A model generated the notes under the pieces. It had not been told where the DNA came from. It did not search any database and was given only the letters and a program-made list of their open reading frames with translations. Both the position numbers and the translations under genes were made by a program. From positions 1 through 29,523 of the forward strand of contig JAQTNV010000040.1 in assembly GCA_028713675.1 (NCBI GenBank): a DNA stretch of 29,523 nucleotides, given 5' to 3'. This document shows, one piece after another, positions 14,317 to 22,566 of this stretch (its first letter is position 1; each line of letters begins with the position of its first letter). This stretch comes from a bacterium. GTDB taxonomy: Bacteria; Desulfobacterota; JAPLJL01.

Positions 14317-14678
14317 TGGAAATATTCGTGATTTGGCGGCCGCTCAGATTATAAGGTTCAAGGTTCCCATTCGCTATGCTCAGGGCAAGCACCGTTCAAG
14401 GTTAAGCGGAACTGTACGATCTATTTTACCAGATTCCGGGAGGTGTGATTCGACGGTATAAAAACCGGGGTGAAAAATTAATTCAGGGGGAATATCAGAT
14501 TCTCCTAGGCAGGCTTTCGCTTTCCAAACAATTAGATTTTTTCGTAAGAATGACCGGCCGCCCCGTAGGGGCAGGCCGTTGGCATACAAATGTGATTCAG
14601 GATATATCGCGAAGCATCTATTAAAAGATGTTTGGATTCGCTTGAGCCTACCTAGGAGAATATCCTAGGAAATAATCC
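14317..14678. other. Repeat-rich intergenic spacer without a supported gene
   Basis: This 362-nt spacer holds no convincing gene. It contains two AAGGTTC units (14353-14366), a TTCGCTATGCTCAGGGCAAGC segment (14371-14391) of a type common in environmental genomes, and another GTTCAAGGTTA (14394-14404). It also contains the 161-bp inverted-repeat element at 14500-14660 with an internal G/C hairpin. I found no clear terminator for the RND gene that ends at 14679. Confidence 0.6.
14500..14660. repeat. 161-bp element with 16-bp terminal inverted repeats
   Basis: The ends TTCTCCTAGGCAGGCT (14500-14515) and AGCCTACCTAGGAGAA (14645-14660) are inverted copies differing at one base. Inside are a hairpin (CGGCCGCCCC-GTA-GGGGCAGGCCG, one mismatch, near 14555-14578) and a CATCT/AGATG hairpin. 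A further CCTAGG lies just outside at 14664. The element has MITE-like architecture but no clear target-site duplication. Confidence 0.5.
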
Positions 14679-17600
14679 CTATTTTTCCACTTCGTCGATG
14701 GTTTGTCCCGTCACCCGTTCCTCATATCCCTTCAATTCGGTTTTCCGTTCCAGGATGCAATACATAGTCGGGACGAAAACCAGCGTGACCAGCAGGGAGA
14801 CGGTCAGCCCGCAGGCTACGGTTACCCCCATCGGTGCCCAGATCTCCGTTCCCTCGCCCTTGGCGAAGATCATCGGGATCATCGCCAGAATGGCGGTGAG
14901 GGAGGTCATCAGGACGGGGCGAAGCCTGACCTTGCAGGCTTCCTTGATGGCGGTTTCGATTTCCATTCCCCGGGAGCGCAGGATATTGGTGTAGTCGATC
15001 ATGACGATGCCGTTTTTAACCACGATCCCGACCAGCATGATTAATCCTACGAAGGCGATCAGACCGAAGGTGAAGCCGGAAAGCAGGAACCCCCAGATGA
15101 CCCCGGTAATGGCGAAAGGGACCGAGAAAAGGATGACAAAGGGGTGGACCAGGGATTCAAACTGGGAGGCCATCACCATGTAGACCAGGATCATGCCGAG
15201 AATGAAGGCGATGCCAAGGAGGGTAAAGGATTCCTTCTGCGTCTGGGCGTACCCGGCGAAAACTACGCTGATCCCTTCCGGGATCGGGAGCTTGGCCAGG
15301 CTTTTTTTCACGTCCGAGACCACATCGCTGAGGGGGCGTTTGTAGAGAGAGGCCCCGACCTTTATGATTCGTTCCTGGTTTTTGTGCTCGATGGCCAGGG
15401 GGCCGGTGGCGGGGACGATCTGAGCCAGGTTGCTGAGGGAAACGGCACCGCTTTCCAGGCCCGGGATACTGATCGGGAGGGAAAGCCCGACGGGGATTTT
15501 GAGACTTTGCACGTCTTCCACCCTTTGTCGATAGCGGGGATCCAGGTTTACGAAAATATCGTATTCGTTGCCTTTGTCCCGGTAGCGGGAGGCGATCTCG
15601 CCGTAGAAACTGGTTCTCACGGTGCTGCCGACCAGGGCGAAGGGAAGACCCAGGCGGGAGGCTTTTTCCCGGTCTACCTTGACCCAGAGTTCGGGGCTCC
15701 CCATTTTCATGGAAATGTCCGAGTCTACGGTGCCCGGGACATCCCGGATGATTTTTTCAATCTTTTGCGCCAGGGGATAGGATTTGTCAAAATCGCGCCC
15801 GTAAATCTCGATCTGGATGGCTTTGCCGCCTCCGGTCATGAGTTCGGCGAAGGGATCGTGCAGGGTAAAATCAACGGTTTGGATCCCGGGGATTTTACTG
15901 ACCGACCCGGTGAGGGAATGGGAGATATCAAACTGGGATCGGGAGCGCTTGGTTTTCGGAACCAGACGGGCTCCGAATTGGATGATATTGGTATCTTCCT
16001 GATTACCGAAGGCGATCCCCATCCCATTTTCCGATTTCCCTGCCCGGGCATAGGTCATGGTTCTTTCCGGAACCTCCTTCTCGACTATCTCTTCCAGCTT
16101 ATTGATGACTTTTTCCGATTCCTCGATCCGGGTTCCGGTGGGGAGTATGAAATTGCCGCTTAGAAATCCCTGGTCAACAGTGGGGAAAAACTCGGTTCCG
16201 ATCAACGGCATCAGGAGGAGACTGCCGAGGAAAATCCCGATCCCGCCGAAAATAACGGTTTTTTTGTGGGCCAGCGCCCAGCCCAGGAGATCGGCATATT
16301 TGTTCTCAACCAGATGGAGATAGGATTCGGATACCCGGAAGCCTTTTTCCAGAATGTTGGCCGGCGGCGCGTTGGGATCGGGCAGGCGGGTAAAAAGCTT
16401 GGAGGCGAGCATGGGAGTGATGGTCAGGGAAACCAGGAGGGACATGCCGATAACCAGGGCGGTGACCAGGCCGAATTGCTTGAACATTACCCCGGTGATG
16501 CCGGGAACGAAGATCACCGGCAGGAGGATGGCCAGGATGGTTAAAGTGGAGGCGGTCACGGCCAGGCCCACTTCGGACGCTCCAAAGACCGCGGCCTGGC
16601 GGGGGGGCATCCCCTTATGGCGATGCCGGAAGATATTTTCCAGGACCACGATGGCGTCATCCACCACCAGTCCGATGGCGATAGCCAGGCTGGAAAGCGA
16701 CATGGTGTTGATGGAGTATTTCATGGCGTAAAGGAAAATGAAGGAAACAACCAGTGAAAATGGAATCGTTAAGGCGATGATGACGCTTGCCCGGATATTC
16801 CGGAGGAAAACCAGGACGATCAGGATGACGAAAAGACCAGCATAAAGAACTATGTCATACAGGTTGTTGATGGATTGGATTACGAACTCGGAGGTATCCA
16901 TCAACTCATTAAAGTGGACGTCCGCGGGGACCATTTTCCGGATCTGTTCCATTCCCTTTTTTATGTTCTTTGCCACCTGGACGGAGTTGGCCCCAGAGGC
17001 CTTCTGGACCATGAAGAGGGTGCCGTTCATTCGATTAACGTGGGTAACACGTTCCGATTCCTTGAAGGTATCCTCAACCCGGGCCAGGTCGCGGAGATAA
17101 ATGGGGACTCCGTTCCGGATGTCCACCACCACGGTGTCAAGCTCTTTGATGCTCTTGAATTCCCCCGGGACCCGGAGAATGTAGTCGGTTTTTCCGAACT
17201 TGATGTCTCCGGCCGGGATGTTCAGGTTCTCGTAACGGATGGCCTGCACCACCTTGGAAGGGGAAATCTTGTAGGCTGCCAGGCGGTCCAGGTTCAAGTT
17301 GACCCGGATTTCCCGGATGGGGGCGCCGATGGTTTGGGTCAGGGCCACGCCCGGGAGGCGTTTGAGGGCCGGGGAAACCTGATTATCGAGAATATCGCTG
17401 AGGTTGCCGTAGTTCTGCTGGGCGCTGACGCCGTAGATCAAAACCGGGTACATGGACATGTCGATCCGGAGAAAGATGGAGTCTTTGACGTCGGTAGGAA
17501 GATAGGATTTGACGAACGAGATTTTATCCCGGGCATCCACCAGGGCAGTATTCATGTTGGTGCCCCAGGTGAATTTGAGATTGATGACCGAATATTCCTC

Positions 17601-17855
17601 GGTCGAGGTGGACTTGATTTCATCCAGGTTCGAAACCGCGGCCAGGGTGTTTTCCAGGGTTTTGGTCACGGTTTGCTCGACGTCCACCGCCGCTGCGCCC
17701 GGATACTGGGTAATTACCACGAGATTCGGCACTTCCAGGTCGGGCATGGTATCAATAGGGAGGAGATAGAAACTCATTGCCCCCAGCAGGGTCAGCCCGA
17801 TGAAAAACATCGTGACCAGGACCGGCCGGCGCACGCTCATTTCAGGAAGCTTCAT
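14679..17855 (-). CDS. RND efflux transporter, AcrB/HAE1 family inner-membrane subunit
   Basis: 1058 residues, full length for the family. The first helix (about 10-30) is followed by porter domains. Helices 2-6 from about 335 include LAIAIGLVVDDAIVVLENIF with the paired proton-relay aspartates. The second half has its own porter region and TM8-12 starting near 860 and ending before the charged tail. It pumps hydrophobic compounds or drugs out through an adaptor and TolC channel using the proton gradient. AAGGAGGT precedes the ATG with good spacing. It is the last gene of the tetR-tolC-MFP-RND operon. Substrates cannot be read from sequence; the family serves drugs, solvents, bile acids or lipids. 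Confidence 0.95.
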   Translation of the reverse strand: MKLPEMSVRRPVLVTMFFIGLTLLGAMSFYLLPIDTMPDLEVPNLVVITQYPGAAAVDVEQTVTKTLENTLAAVSNLDEIKSTSTEEYSVINLKFTWGTNMNTALVDARDKISFVKSYLPTDVKDSIFLRIDMSMYPVLIYGVSAQQNYGNLSDILDNQVSPALKRLPGVALTQTIGAPIREIRVNLNLDRLAAYKISPSKVVQAIRYENLNIPAGDIKFGKTDYILRVPGEFKSIKELDTVVVDIRNGVPIYLRDLARVEDTFKESERVTHVNRMNGTLFMVQKASGANSVQVAKNIKKGMEQIRKMVPADVHFNELMDTSEFVIQSINNLYDIVLYAGLFVILIVLVFLRNIRASVIIALTIPFSLVVSFIFLYAMKYSINTMSLSSLAIAIGLVVDDAIVVLENIFRHRHKGMPPRQAAVFGASEVGLAVTASTLTILAILLPVIFVPGITGVMFKQFGLVTALVIGMSLLVSLTITPMLASKLFTRLPDPNAPPANILEKGFRVSESYLHLVENKYADLLGWALAHKKTVIFGGIGIFLGSLLLMPLIGTEFFPTVDQGFLSGNFILPTGTRIEESEKVINKLEEIVEKEVPERTMTYARAGKSENGMGIAFGNQEDTNIIQFGARLVPKTKRSRSQFDISHSLTGSVSKIPGIQTVDFTLHDPFAELMTGGGKAIQIEIYGRDFDKSYPLAQKIEKIIRDVPGTVDSDISMKMGSPELWVKVDREKASRLGLPFALVGSTVRTSFYGEIASRYRDKGNEYDIFVNLDPRYRQRVEDVQSLKIPVGLSLPISIPGLESGAVSLSNLAQIVPATGPLAIEHKNQERIIKVGASLYKRPLSDVVSDVKKSLAKLPIPEGISVVFAGYAQTQKESFTLLGIAFILGMILVYMVMASQFESLVHPFVILFSVPFAITGVIWGFLLSGFTFGLIAFVGLIMLVGIVVKNGIVMIDYTNILRSRGMEIETAIKEACKVRLRPVLMTSLTAILAMIPMIFAKGEGTEIWAPMGVTVACGLTVSLLVTLVFVPTMYCILERKTELKGYEERVTGQTIDEVEK

Positions 17856-17922
17856 TTAATTAATACCTCCTTAAAAAACTCCAATTACCAAAACCAGATT
17901 TCAATTACCAACAAATATTTCA

Positions 17923-17971
17923 CTGCTTTTTGTTACCTGTTATCTGCTACCTGCTACCTGCTACCTGCTTA
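17923..17971. repeat. CTGCTAC heptanucleotide array at the MFP stop
   Basis: Seven consecutive seven-base units run from CTGCTTT through TTGTTAC, CTGTTAT and three CTGCTAC to CTGCTTA. The last unit contains the stop codon of the leftward MFP gene. It is the same layout as at 12486-12513. Confidence 0.8.
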
Positions 17972-18889
17972 ATCTTTAATAATTTCCACCGCCGATCCGT
18001 CGGTAAGCATTTCCTGGCCGACAGTGACGAGATCTTCCCCCCGGGAAAGGCCGGAGATCACCTCGACTTTTTCTTCTTCCCGGATTCCCAGTTTAAGTTC
18101 CTTTCTTTTGGCGATCCCGTTTTCGATCACGAAAGCATAATCTTTCGATTCAATTTTCAGGACCGCGCGCACGGGCGCGATCATCAGATTCTTTTTTTCA
18201 TTCACGATCAGGTTGACCCGGGCGAACATCCCCGGCCGGAGCAGATGCCCCGGGTTGGGGATCTCGATTTCGGCCCGGGTGGTCCGGGTGAGGGGGTCAA
18301 CCACCGGGGTAATCATCGAGACGCGACCGGGGAATTCCCGATCGGGAAAGGCGTCAACCTTGATTTGCGCCGAGAGATCTTTTTTGAGCTTGGAGGTCTG
18401 GTACTCGGGGATGTCGATCAGGACTTTGACCTTGTCCACTCTCACAATCCGGACGATCGGGGTGCCCATGGACATGCTCATGGTGGGGGGGCTCAGGCCC
18501 GCGCCGGGGTCGTTGAATACCTTAGCGATGGTTCCGGAGATGGGAGCGGCTACTTCCGAAAGCTCGTATTTCATCCCGGTGATGTCCCGGTCGACCATGG
18601 CGACGACCTGGTCCTTTTTGACCTGATCGCCTTCCTTGACCCGGTTCTCGACGAGTTTGCCCGGCACCTTGGGAAACACATCCACCTCGTCCTGGGCCTT
18701 GATGTCGCCATTAAAATAGATAATATCCCGGATATTCCCCAGTTGAACCGGCTGAACATTCACGGGGACCTTCTTTACTTCGTCAGACTTTTGAACCTGT
18801 CGGGCTTTGATAACCTGGTATCCGCGGAAAATGACGATGCCGGCCACGATGATCCCGAGAATGATTAGGATTTTCTTCGTTCTCCCCAT
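17969..18889 (-). CDS. Membrane fusion protein (HlyD/AcrA-type periplasmic adaptor)
   Basis: 306 residues. An N-terminal helix (about 6-23, KILIILGIIVAGIVIFRGYQ) anchors the protein in the inner membrane. The lipoyl-like halves follow: AQDEVDVFPKVPGKLVENRV with KEGDQVKKDQVVAMVDRD, then APISGTIAKVFNDPGAGLSP. The beta-barrel and membrane-proximal domains end in KVEVISGLSRGEDLVTVGQ. The coiled-coil hairpin is very short or absent, so the adaptor is compact compared with AcrA. It links the RND pump encoded downstream to the TolC channel. GGAGGG lies five bases from the ATG. The gene is in the tolC-MFP-RND operon. Confidence 0.93.
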   Translation of the reverse strand: MGRTKKILIILGIIVAGIVIFRGYQVIKARQVQKSDEVKKVPVNVQPVQLGNIRDIIYFNGDIKAQDEVDVFPKVPGKLVENRVKEGDQVKKDQVVAMVDRDITGMKYELSEVAAPISGTIAKVFNDPGAGLSPPTMSMSMGTPIVRIVRVDKVKVLIDIPEYQTSKLKKDLSAQIKVDAFPDREFPGRVSMITPVVDPLTRTTRAEIEIPNPGHLLRPGMFARVNLIVNEKKNLMIAPVRAVLKIESKDYAFVIENGIAKRKELKLGIREEEKVEVISGLSRGEDLVTVGQEMLTDGSAVEIIKD

Positions 18890-18930
18890 TTTTCCCTCCG
18901 ATTAATGACAATCCACTTTAATAATCAGGC

Positions 18931-19020
18931 ACGGATTTGCATGGATTACCGTTGTATAAATGAATTCTTTAAATCCTTTTATTTTTTTAACCATAATTAA
19001 TTAAAATCTGTGTGATCCGT
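18931..19020. repeat. Imperfect inverted repeat in the tolC-MFP spacer
   Basis: ACGGATTTGCATGGATT (18931-18947) and AATCTGTGTGATCCGT (19005-19020) are imperfect inverted copies of an ACGGATxxxCAxxGATT unit. They flank an A/T-rich core in the 158-nt spacer. I see no gene here. Confidence 0.35.
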
Positions 19021-19047
19021 GTCAAAAATATTTTTTCTATTGGGTTT

Positions 19048-20373
19048 TCAGCTCTTTTCCCCGATCGTGCCCATGGCTTTTTCCATCTGGGCCTTGGCGA
19101 TAATGAAATCATACAGTGCCTTCAAATAGCCGGTCCGGGCCTGGGTGAGCGCCAGCCGGGCCCCCATCATGTCCAGGCTGGTGATGTAACCCACGGCATA
19201 CTGGGCCTTGGCAATTTCCACGCTCCGCTCGGCTTTCGCGACGGTTTCCTGGCCGGCCTGGACGATTTCCCTGGACTGGTTAAGGTTCAAATAGGCCTGT
19301 TCCACCTCGAGCCTGATCCCGTCCTTAAGCTGGTTCAGCCCGATGGAAACCGAGGTGAGAAGACCCTTGGCTTCATTAATTTTGCCATGGGTGTAAAAAC
19401 CGTTAAAAATCGGGATAGAAAGAACCAGAAGGCCGTTATATCCATACTCCCATCCTTCACTAAAATGGTTGAAAGATTGCTCGGTAAATTGAAAAACCGC
19501 GGCCAGGTCCGGACTGTAACCGGCCTGCGCGGATCTGACCAGGTGATTGACGATTTTTTTCTGGTAATTCAATTGCGCCAGTTCCGGACGTTTTTCCATG
19601 GCGGTTTGAAGGCAATTGTTAAGGTCAGGGTTAAATTCCGGCAGGGTCAGGTTCCCTGACACTTCGATCTTTTCCCCAGGATCCATCCCGAGAAGAAATT
19701 TCAGGCCGGAGTTGGCCAGTTCGAGCTTGTTCTTGGCTTCGATGAGCTGGGGCTTGAGATTCAAAAGCTCCACCTCAGCCCGGAGGACTTCGAATTCCAG
19801 GGTTTCCCCATTGCGGTACCGGGCCCGGATAACCTGGAGATTCTCCTCGGTGAGACTGATCGCTTCCTGCATGACCTGGATGTATTCCCGGGCCAGGATT
19901 ACCCCGTCAAAGGCCTGGGTGATGGAAAGGATCAGTTCGTTCTGCGTCTGGCGGAGCTTTTCCCTGGATACCGAGACATTGAGGGAGGCTTGCTGATTGG
20001 CATGCCAGATTTTGCCCCCGGTAAAGAGAGGTTGTACAAAATTCAATTCCAGTGAGTATTCGTTAGTCATATCGAGGTCGGGCATAACACTTTTGAATGC
20101 TTCAGGAACAGCGGTTTTTTCGAGGCTGTTAGGCATGTAGGTGGCCTTGGCATCAATTTTCGGGATCAGGGCCGAGCGGGCCTGGAGTGTCTGGCTTTTC
20201 GCGACATTGATATCTTGCTCAGCCCGCAGGATGTTGGGATTCTTTTCCAGGCCGATGCGGATGGCTTCATCCAGGGTGAGAGCCTGGACGGAGGCGGGGA
20301 GGGAGAAAGGGATTAAATAAAAGGAGATGCTTATTAATATAAGGAAGAGGGATTTTGGTAAATATCGATTCAT
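19048..20373 (-). CDS. TolC-family outer-membrane efflux protein
   Basis: 441 residues. A signal peptide occupies about 1-31 (basic MNRYLPK, hydrophobic LILISISFYLIPF, then SLPASVQA). The mature part has the TolC repeat structure: ALTLDEAIRIGLEKNPNIL and the second-repeat counterpart NNCLQTAMEKRPELAQLNYQ. Long helices carry the Ala/Glu/Gln-rich pattern, and a final AQARTGYLKALYDFIIAKAQ motif is typical. It forms a trimeric channel through the outer membrane and periplasm for the RND/MFP pair. GAGGAGG sits five bases before the ATG and can be presented in the loop of a small hairpin (20374-20389). Confidence 0.94.
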   Translation of the reverse strand: MNRYLPKSLFLILISISFYLIPFSLPASVQALTLDEAIRIGLEKNPNILRAEQDINVAKSQTLQARSALIPKIDAKATYMPNSLEKTAVPEAFKSVMPDLDMTNEYSLELNFVQPLFTGGKIWHANQQASLNVSVSREKLRQTQNELILSITQAFDGVILAREYIQVMQEAISLTEENLQVIRARYRNGETLEFEVLRAEVELLNLKPQLIEAKNKLELANSGLKFLLGMDPGEKIEVSGNLTLPEFNPDLNNCLQTAMEKRPELAQLNYQKKIVNHLVRSAQAGYSPDLAAVFQFTEQSFNHFSEGWEYGYNGLLVLSIPIFNGFYTHGKINEAKGLLTSVSIGLNQLKDGIRLEVEQAYLNLNQSREIVQAGQETVAKAERSVEIAKAQYAVGYITSLDMMGARLALTQARTGYLKALYDFIIAKAQMEKAMGTIGEKS

Positions 20374-20389
20374 CTTTGCCTCCTCAAAG
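20374..20389 (-). promoter_or_regulatory. Shine-Dalgarno in a hairpin loop before tolC
   Basis: The minus strand reads CTTTG-AGGAGG-CAAAG. The ribosome-binding site forms the loop of a five-base stem, an arrangement that would keep it exposed. Confidence 0.4.
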
Positions 20390-20415
20390 CGATGATTCTT
20401 AGGACGGGATAACGC

Positions 20416-21054
20416 TCATTTTTTCTTCTGGTCCGGTGGAATTTCCACGCTGTCTAAAAAGATTTTGATAATGAAATCGGTATTGCCGGAAAGACTTTCC
20501 TGGAAGCCGGAGCGGACCCATTCATTGACGAACCCGTTGATAATCCCCTGCAGGGCGACGGCCATTTTCCGGGGTGGAAAATTCCGGAACACCCCCAGCC
20601 GGATTCCTTCCAGAAATATTTTTTCATTCGCTTCCAGGAAACGCTGGTAGGTGGATTGCACTCCCGACCGGAGCTGACTTCGGGTTTCCTCGGGGGAGGT
20701 GGGGGAGTCGAACTCCGCGGCCATCAGGCGGATGAATCCCTTGCTTTCCTCGAAAATTTTCATCTGTTCGGTGATCATGTCCTTGATTTTGTCGACCGGA
20801 TCGGAAGATTTCCGCGTGGCCAGGGTAAGGACATCCATGATCGCTTCGGCCTTTTCCAGGATCAGGGTGGTGTACAGTTCTTCCTTGCTGGAAAAATACT
20901 GATAAATGGTCCCCATCCCGAATTCCGCGGCCAGGGCAATTTCGCTCATGGTGGTATTGAAAAAACCCTTGCGGACGAACACGTTTTCAGCGGCGGCCAG
21001 AATTTCCTGGCGGTGACGGGTTCGCTCTCGTTCTTTTCGACCTGAATTAGGCAT
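20416..21054 (-). CDS. TetR-family transcriptional regulator of the efflux operon
   Basis: 212 residues with an N-terminal helix-turn-helix (about 12-60): RQEILAAAENVFVRKGFFNT, then TMSEIALAAEFGMGTIYQYF and SSKEELY, the standard TetR pattern. The rest is a variable ligand-binding helical domain of normal length. It is the first gene of the leftward operon, so it probably represses its own transcript and the pump until an inducer binds. The palindrome CGAATAAATATTCG directly overlaps its predicted promoter. No Shine-Dalgarno precedes the ATG, and the predicted transcription start is almost at the ATG, so a leaderless mRNA is possible. Confidence 0.92.
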   Translation of the reverse strand: MPNSGRKERERTRHRQEILAAAENVFVRKGFFNTTMSEIALAAEFGMGTIYQYFSSKEELYTTLILEKAEAIMDVLTLATRKSSDPVDKIKDMITEQMKIFEESKGFIRLMAAEFDSPTSPEETRSQLRSGVQSTYQRFLEANEKIFLEGIRLGVFRNFPPRKMAVALQGIINGFVNEWVRSGFQESLSGNTDFIIKIFLDSVEIPPDQKKK

Positions 21055-21057
21055 TGG

Positions 21058-21091
21058 CGAATAAATATTCGATAAATGAATAATGGTTCAA
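21058..21091 (-). promoter_or_regulatory. tetR promoter with overlapping palindromic operator
   Basis: On the minus strand TTGAAC (21086-21091) and TATTTA (21062-21067) are 18 nt apart. The perfect inverted repeat CGAATA-AA-TATTCG (21058-21071) covers the -10 box, as expected for an autoregulatory TetR site. Confidence 0.55.
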
Positions 21092-21185
21092 AAATAATAG
21101 CTACGATTCACGATGTCAAGCACCTCGTAATAAAGGATATGATTAAACATTGAAATTAACGTAAAGGGGGATTAAATATAGAGCT

Positions 21186-22529
21186 ATGTTTCCAGTTGAT
21201 TTTGTGGATTTGAACAGGATCCAGGGCCTGCTGATCACCCTGACTCTGAAGGCGGGTATCATGGCCTGTTTCGCGGCGGTGGTGGCGTTGAGCCACCGTT
21301 TCCGCCGGCTCCTGTTGCAGGAAAAGAAGAACCGGACCCAGTGGTTCGCTTTCAATTTTGCTTTTGGCGGCATGCTGCTCCTGGGTTTCTTTTCCCGCCT
21401 GATTTACGGATACCAGCCCGCGGACCTGACCCTGGAAGGGGTTTTCCTGCTCGGGCTGACCGAGGGCTGGCCGGCGGGACTGATGGTGGGATCCATCATC
21501 GGCATGTTTTCCCTGTTGACCGGGGAGCATCTTAACCTGTTGTTTCTGGTCATCGCCGGGATCGCCGGGGGGATGATTTACAAGGCGCGTCCGGTCAAAA
21601 TGCACCCTTATAAGACCTTCCCGCTGCCCCCGTTGACCGTTTACCGTTTCTTCCGGGATTACCTGCGCGATCGCAGCGTGCCGTTCGAAATCTATCCGCT
21701 GCTCACCTTTCTCCTGCTCGATTCCCTCCGGATGATTTTCTCGTTTTTCCCCGGGATGGTTTTCGCACTGACCAGCACCAATCCCCTGGCGGTATTTTTC
21801 ATCCTGCTCTTTAACGCTTCCTGCGTGGCGATTCCGCTTATGATTTGGGATCACGTCCAGATCGAGGAGCATCTCTCGCAGAGCAATGCCAAGCTGGCGC
21901 AGGCCCGCCTGGAGGCTTTGCGGCGGCAGATCAATCCCCATTTTCTTTTTAACACGCTGAACACCATTTCCACCCAGTCCCTGACCAACCCCGAGCGCAG
22001 CCGTTTCCTGATCGGTGAGCTCTCCGGGATGCTCCGGCGGCTGTTCGACGATCCCCGGGAGATCATCCCCCTGAAGCAGGAATTGGAATTCGTCGATGAT
22101 TACCTGAATATCGAACAGGCCCGGTACGGATCACGCCTGCAGATCCAGAAGGAAATCCATCCCGACACCGAGGACGCCCTGATTCCCACCATGGTTCTGC
22201 AGCCCCTGGTGGAGAACGCGGTCAACCACGGGATCGCCCCCAGCCCGCAGGGGGGGCAGGTGGATATCATCACCGCCCCGCAGGATGGGGGGGTGATCAT
22301 CCGGGTCCGGGACAACGGGGTGGGGCTCGAGAGCAGCCAGGATTTCGCCGCGGACATCGGGGAGACCAGGCTGGGCGAGGGCGGGGGCATGAAAAACGTC
22401 GAGGAACGCCTGCGGACGATTTATGGAAACGACTACCGGCTGACGATCAAGAATCGTCCCGGGGGAGGGACCGAAGTGGAGGTGTTCGTCCCCGGGTATG
22501 GATTCATTCACGAGGCTTTGCTCCGGTGA
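21186..22529 (+). CDS. LytS/YehU-type sensor histidine kinase
   Basis: 447 residues. The N-terminal half has about six hydrophobic segments (about 13-37, 53-72, 80-100, 105-130, then 180-225) of the 5TM-LYT sensor type. The His_kinase domain follows with RRQINPHFLFNTLNTI; H252 is the predicted phospho-acceptor. The HATPase region has VLQPLVENAVNHGI (N box), RVRDNGVGL (G1) and GEGGGMKNVEERL (G2). Known members sense pyruvate, cell-wall state or membrane potential. AAAGGGGG lies about 15 nt before the ATG, which is far, and in-frame stops exclude an earlier start. Its response regulator follows after 37 nt. The signal is unknown. Confidence 0.92.
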   Translation: MFPVDFVDLNRIQGLLITLTLKAGIMACFAAVVALSHRFRRLLLQEKKNRTQWFAFNFAFGGMLLLGFFSRLIYGYQPADLTLEGVFLLGLTEGWPAGLMVGSIIGMFSLLTGEHLNLLFLVIAGIAGGMIYKARPVKMHPYKTFPLPPLTVYRFFRDYLRDRSVPFEIYPLLTFLLLDSLRMIFSFFPGMVFALTSTNPLAVFFILLFNASCVAIPLMIWDHVQIEEHLSQSNAKLAQARLEALRRQINPHFLFNTLNTISTQSLTNPERSRFLIGELSGMLRRLFDDPREIIPLKQELEFVDDYLNIEQARYGSRLQIQKEIHPDTEDALIPTMVLQPLVENAVNHGIAPSPQGGQVDIITAPQDGGVIIRVRDNGVGLESSQDFAADIGETRLGEGGGMKNVEERLRTIYGNDYRLTIKNRPGGGTEVEVFVPGYGFIHEALLR

Positions 22530-22566
22530 CAAACAGGGAGATATTCCCGGAACGGGGAAGGTGAAT

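Noticed and set aside
14380-14589. 69-residue minus-strand frame in the repeat-rich spacer
   Set aside because: It is built from repeat and hairpin sequence, with no Shine-Dalgarno and no family resemblance.
14500-14660. Inverted-repeat element considered as an insertion sequence
   Set aside because: 161 bp with no transposase frame; kept only as a MITE-like candidate.
17923-17971. Tandem repeats considered as a CRISPR array
   Set aside because: Units are seven bases with no spacers, and there are no cas genes in the window.
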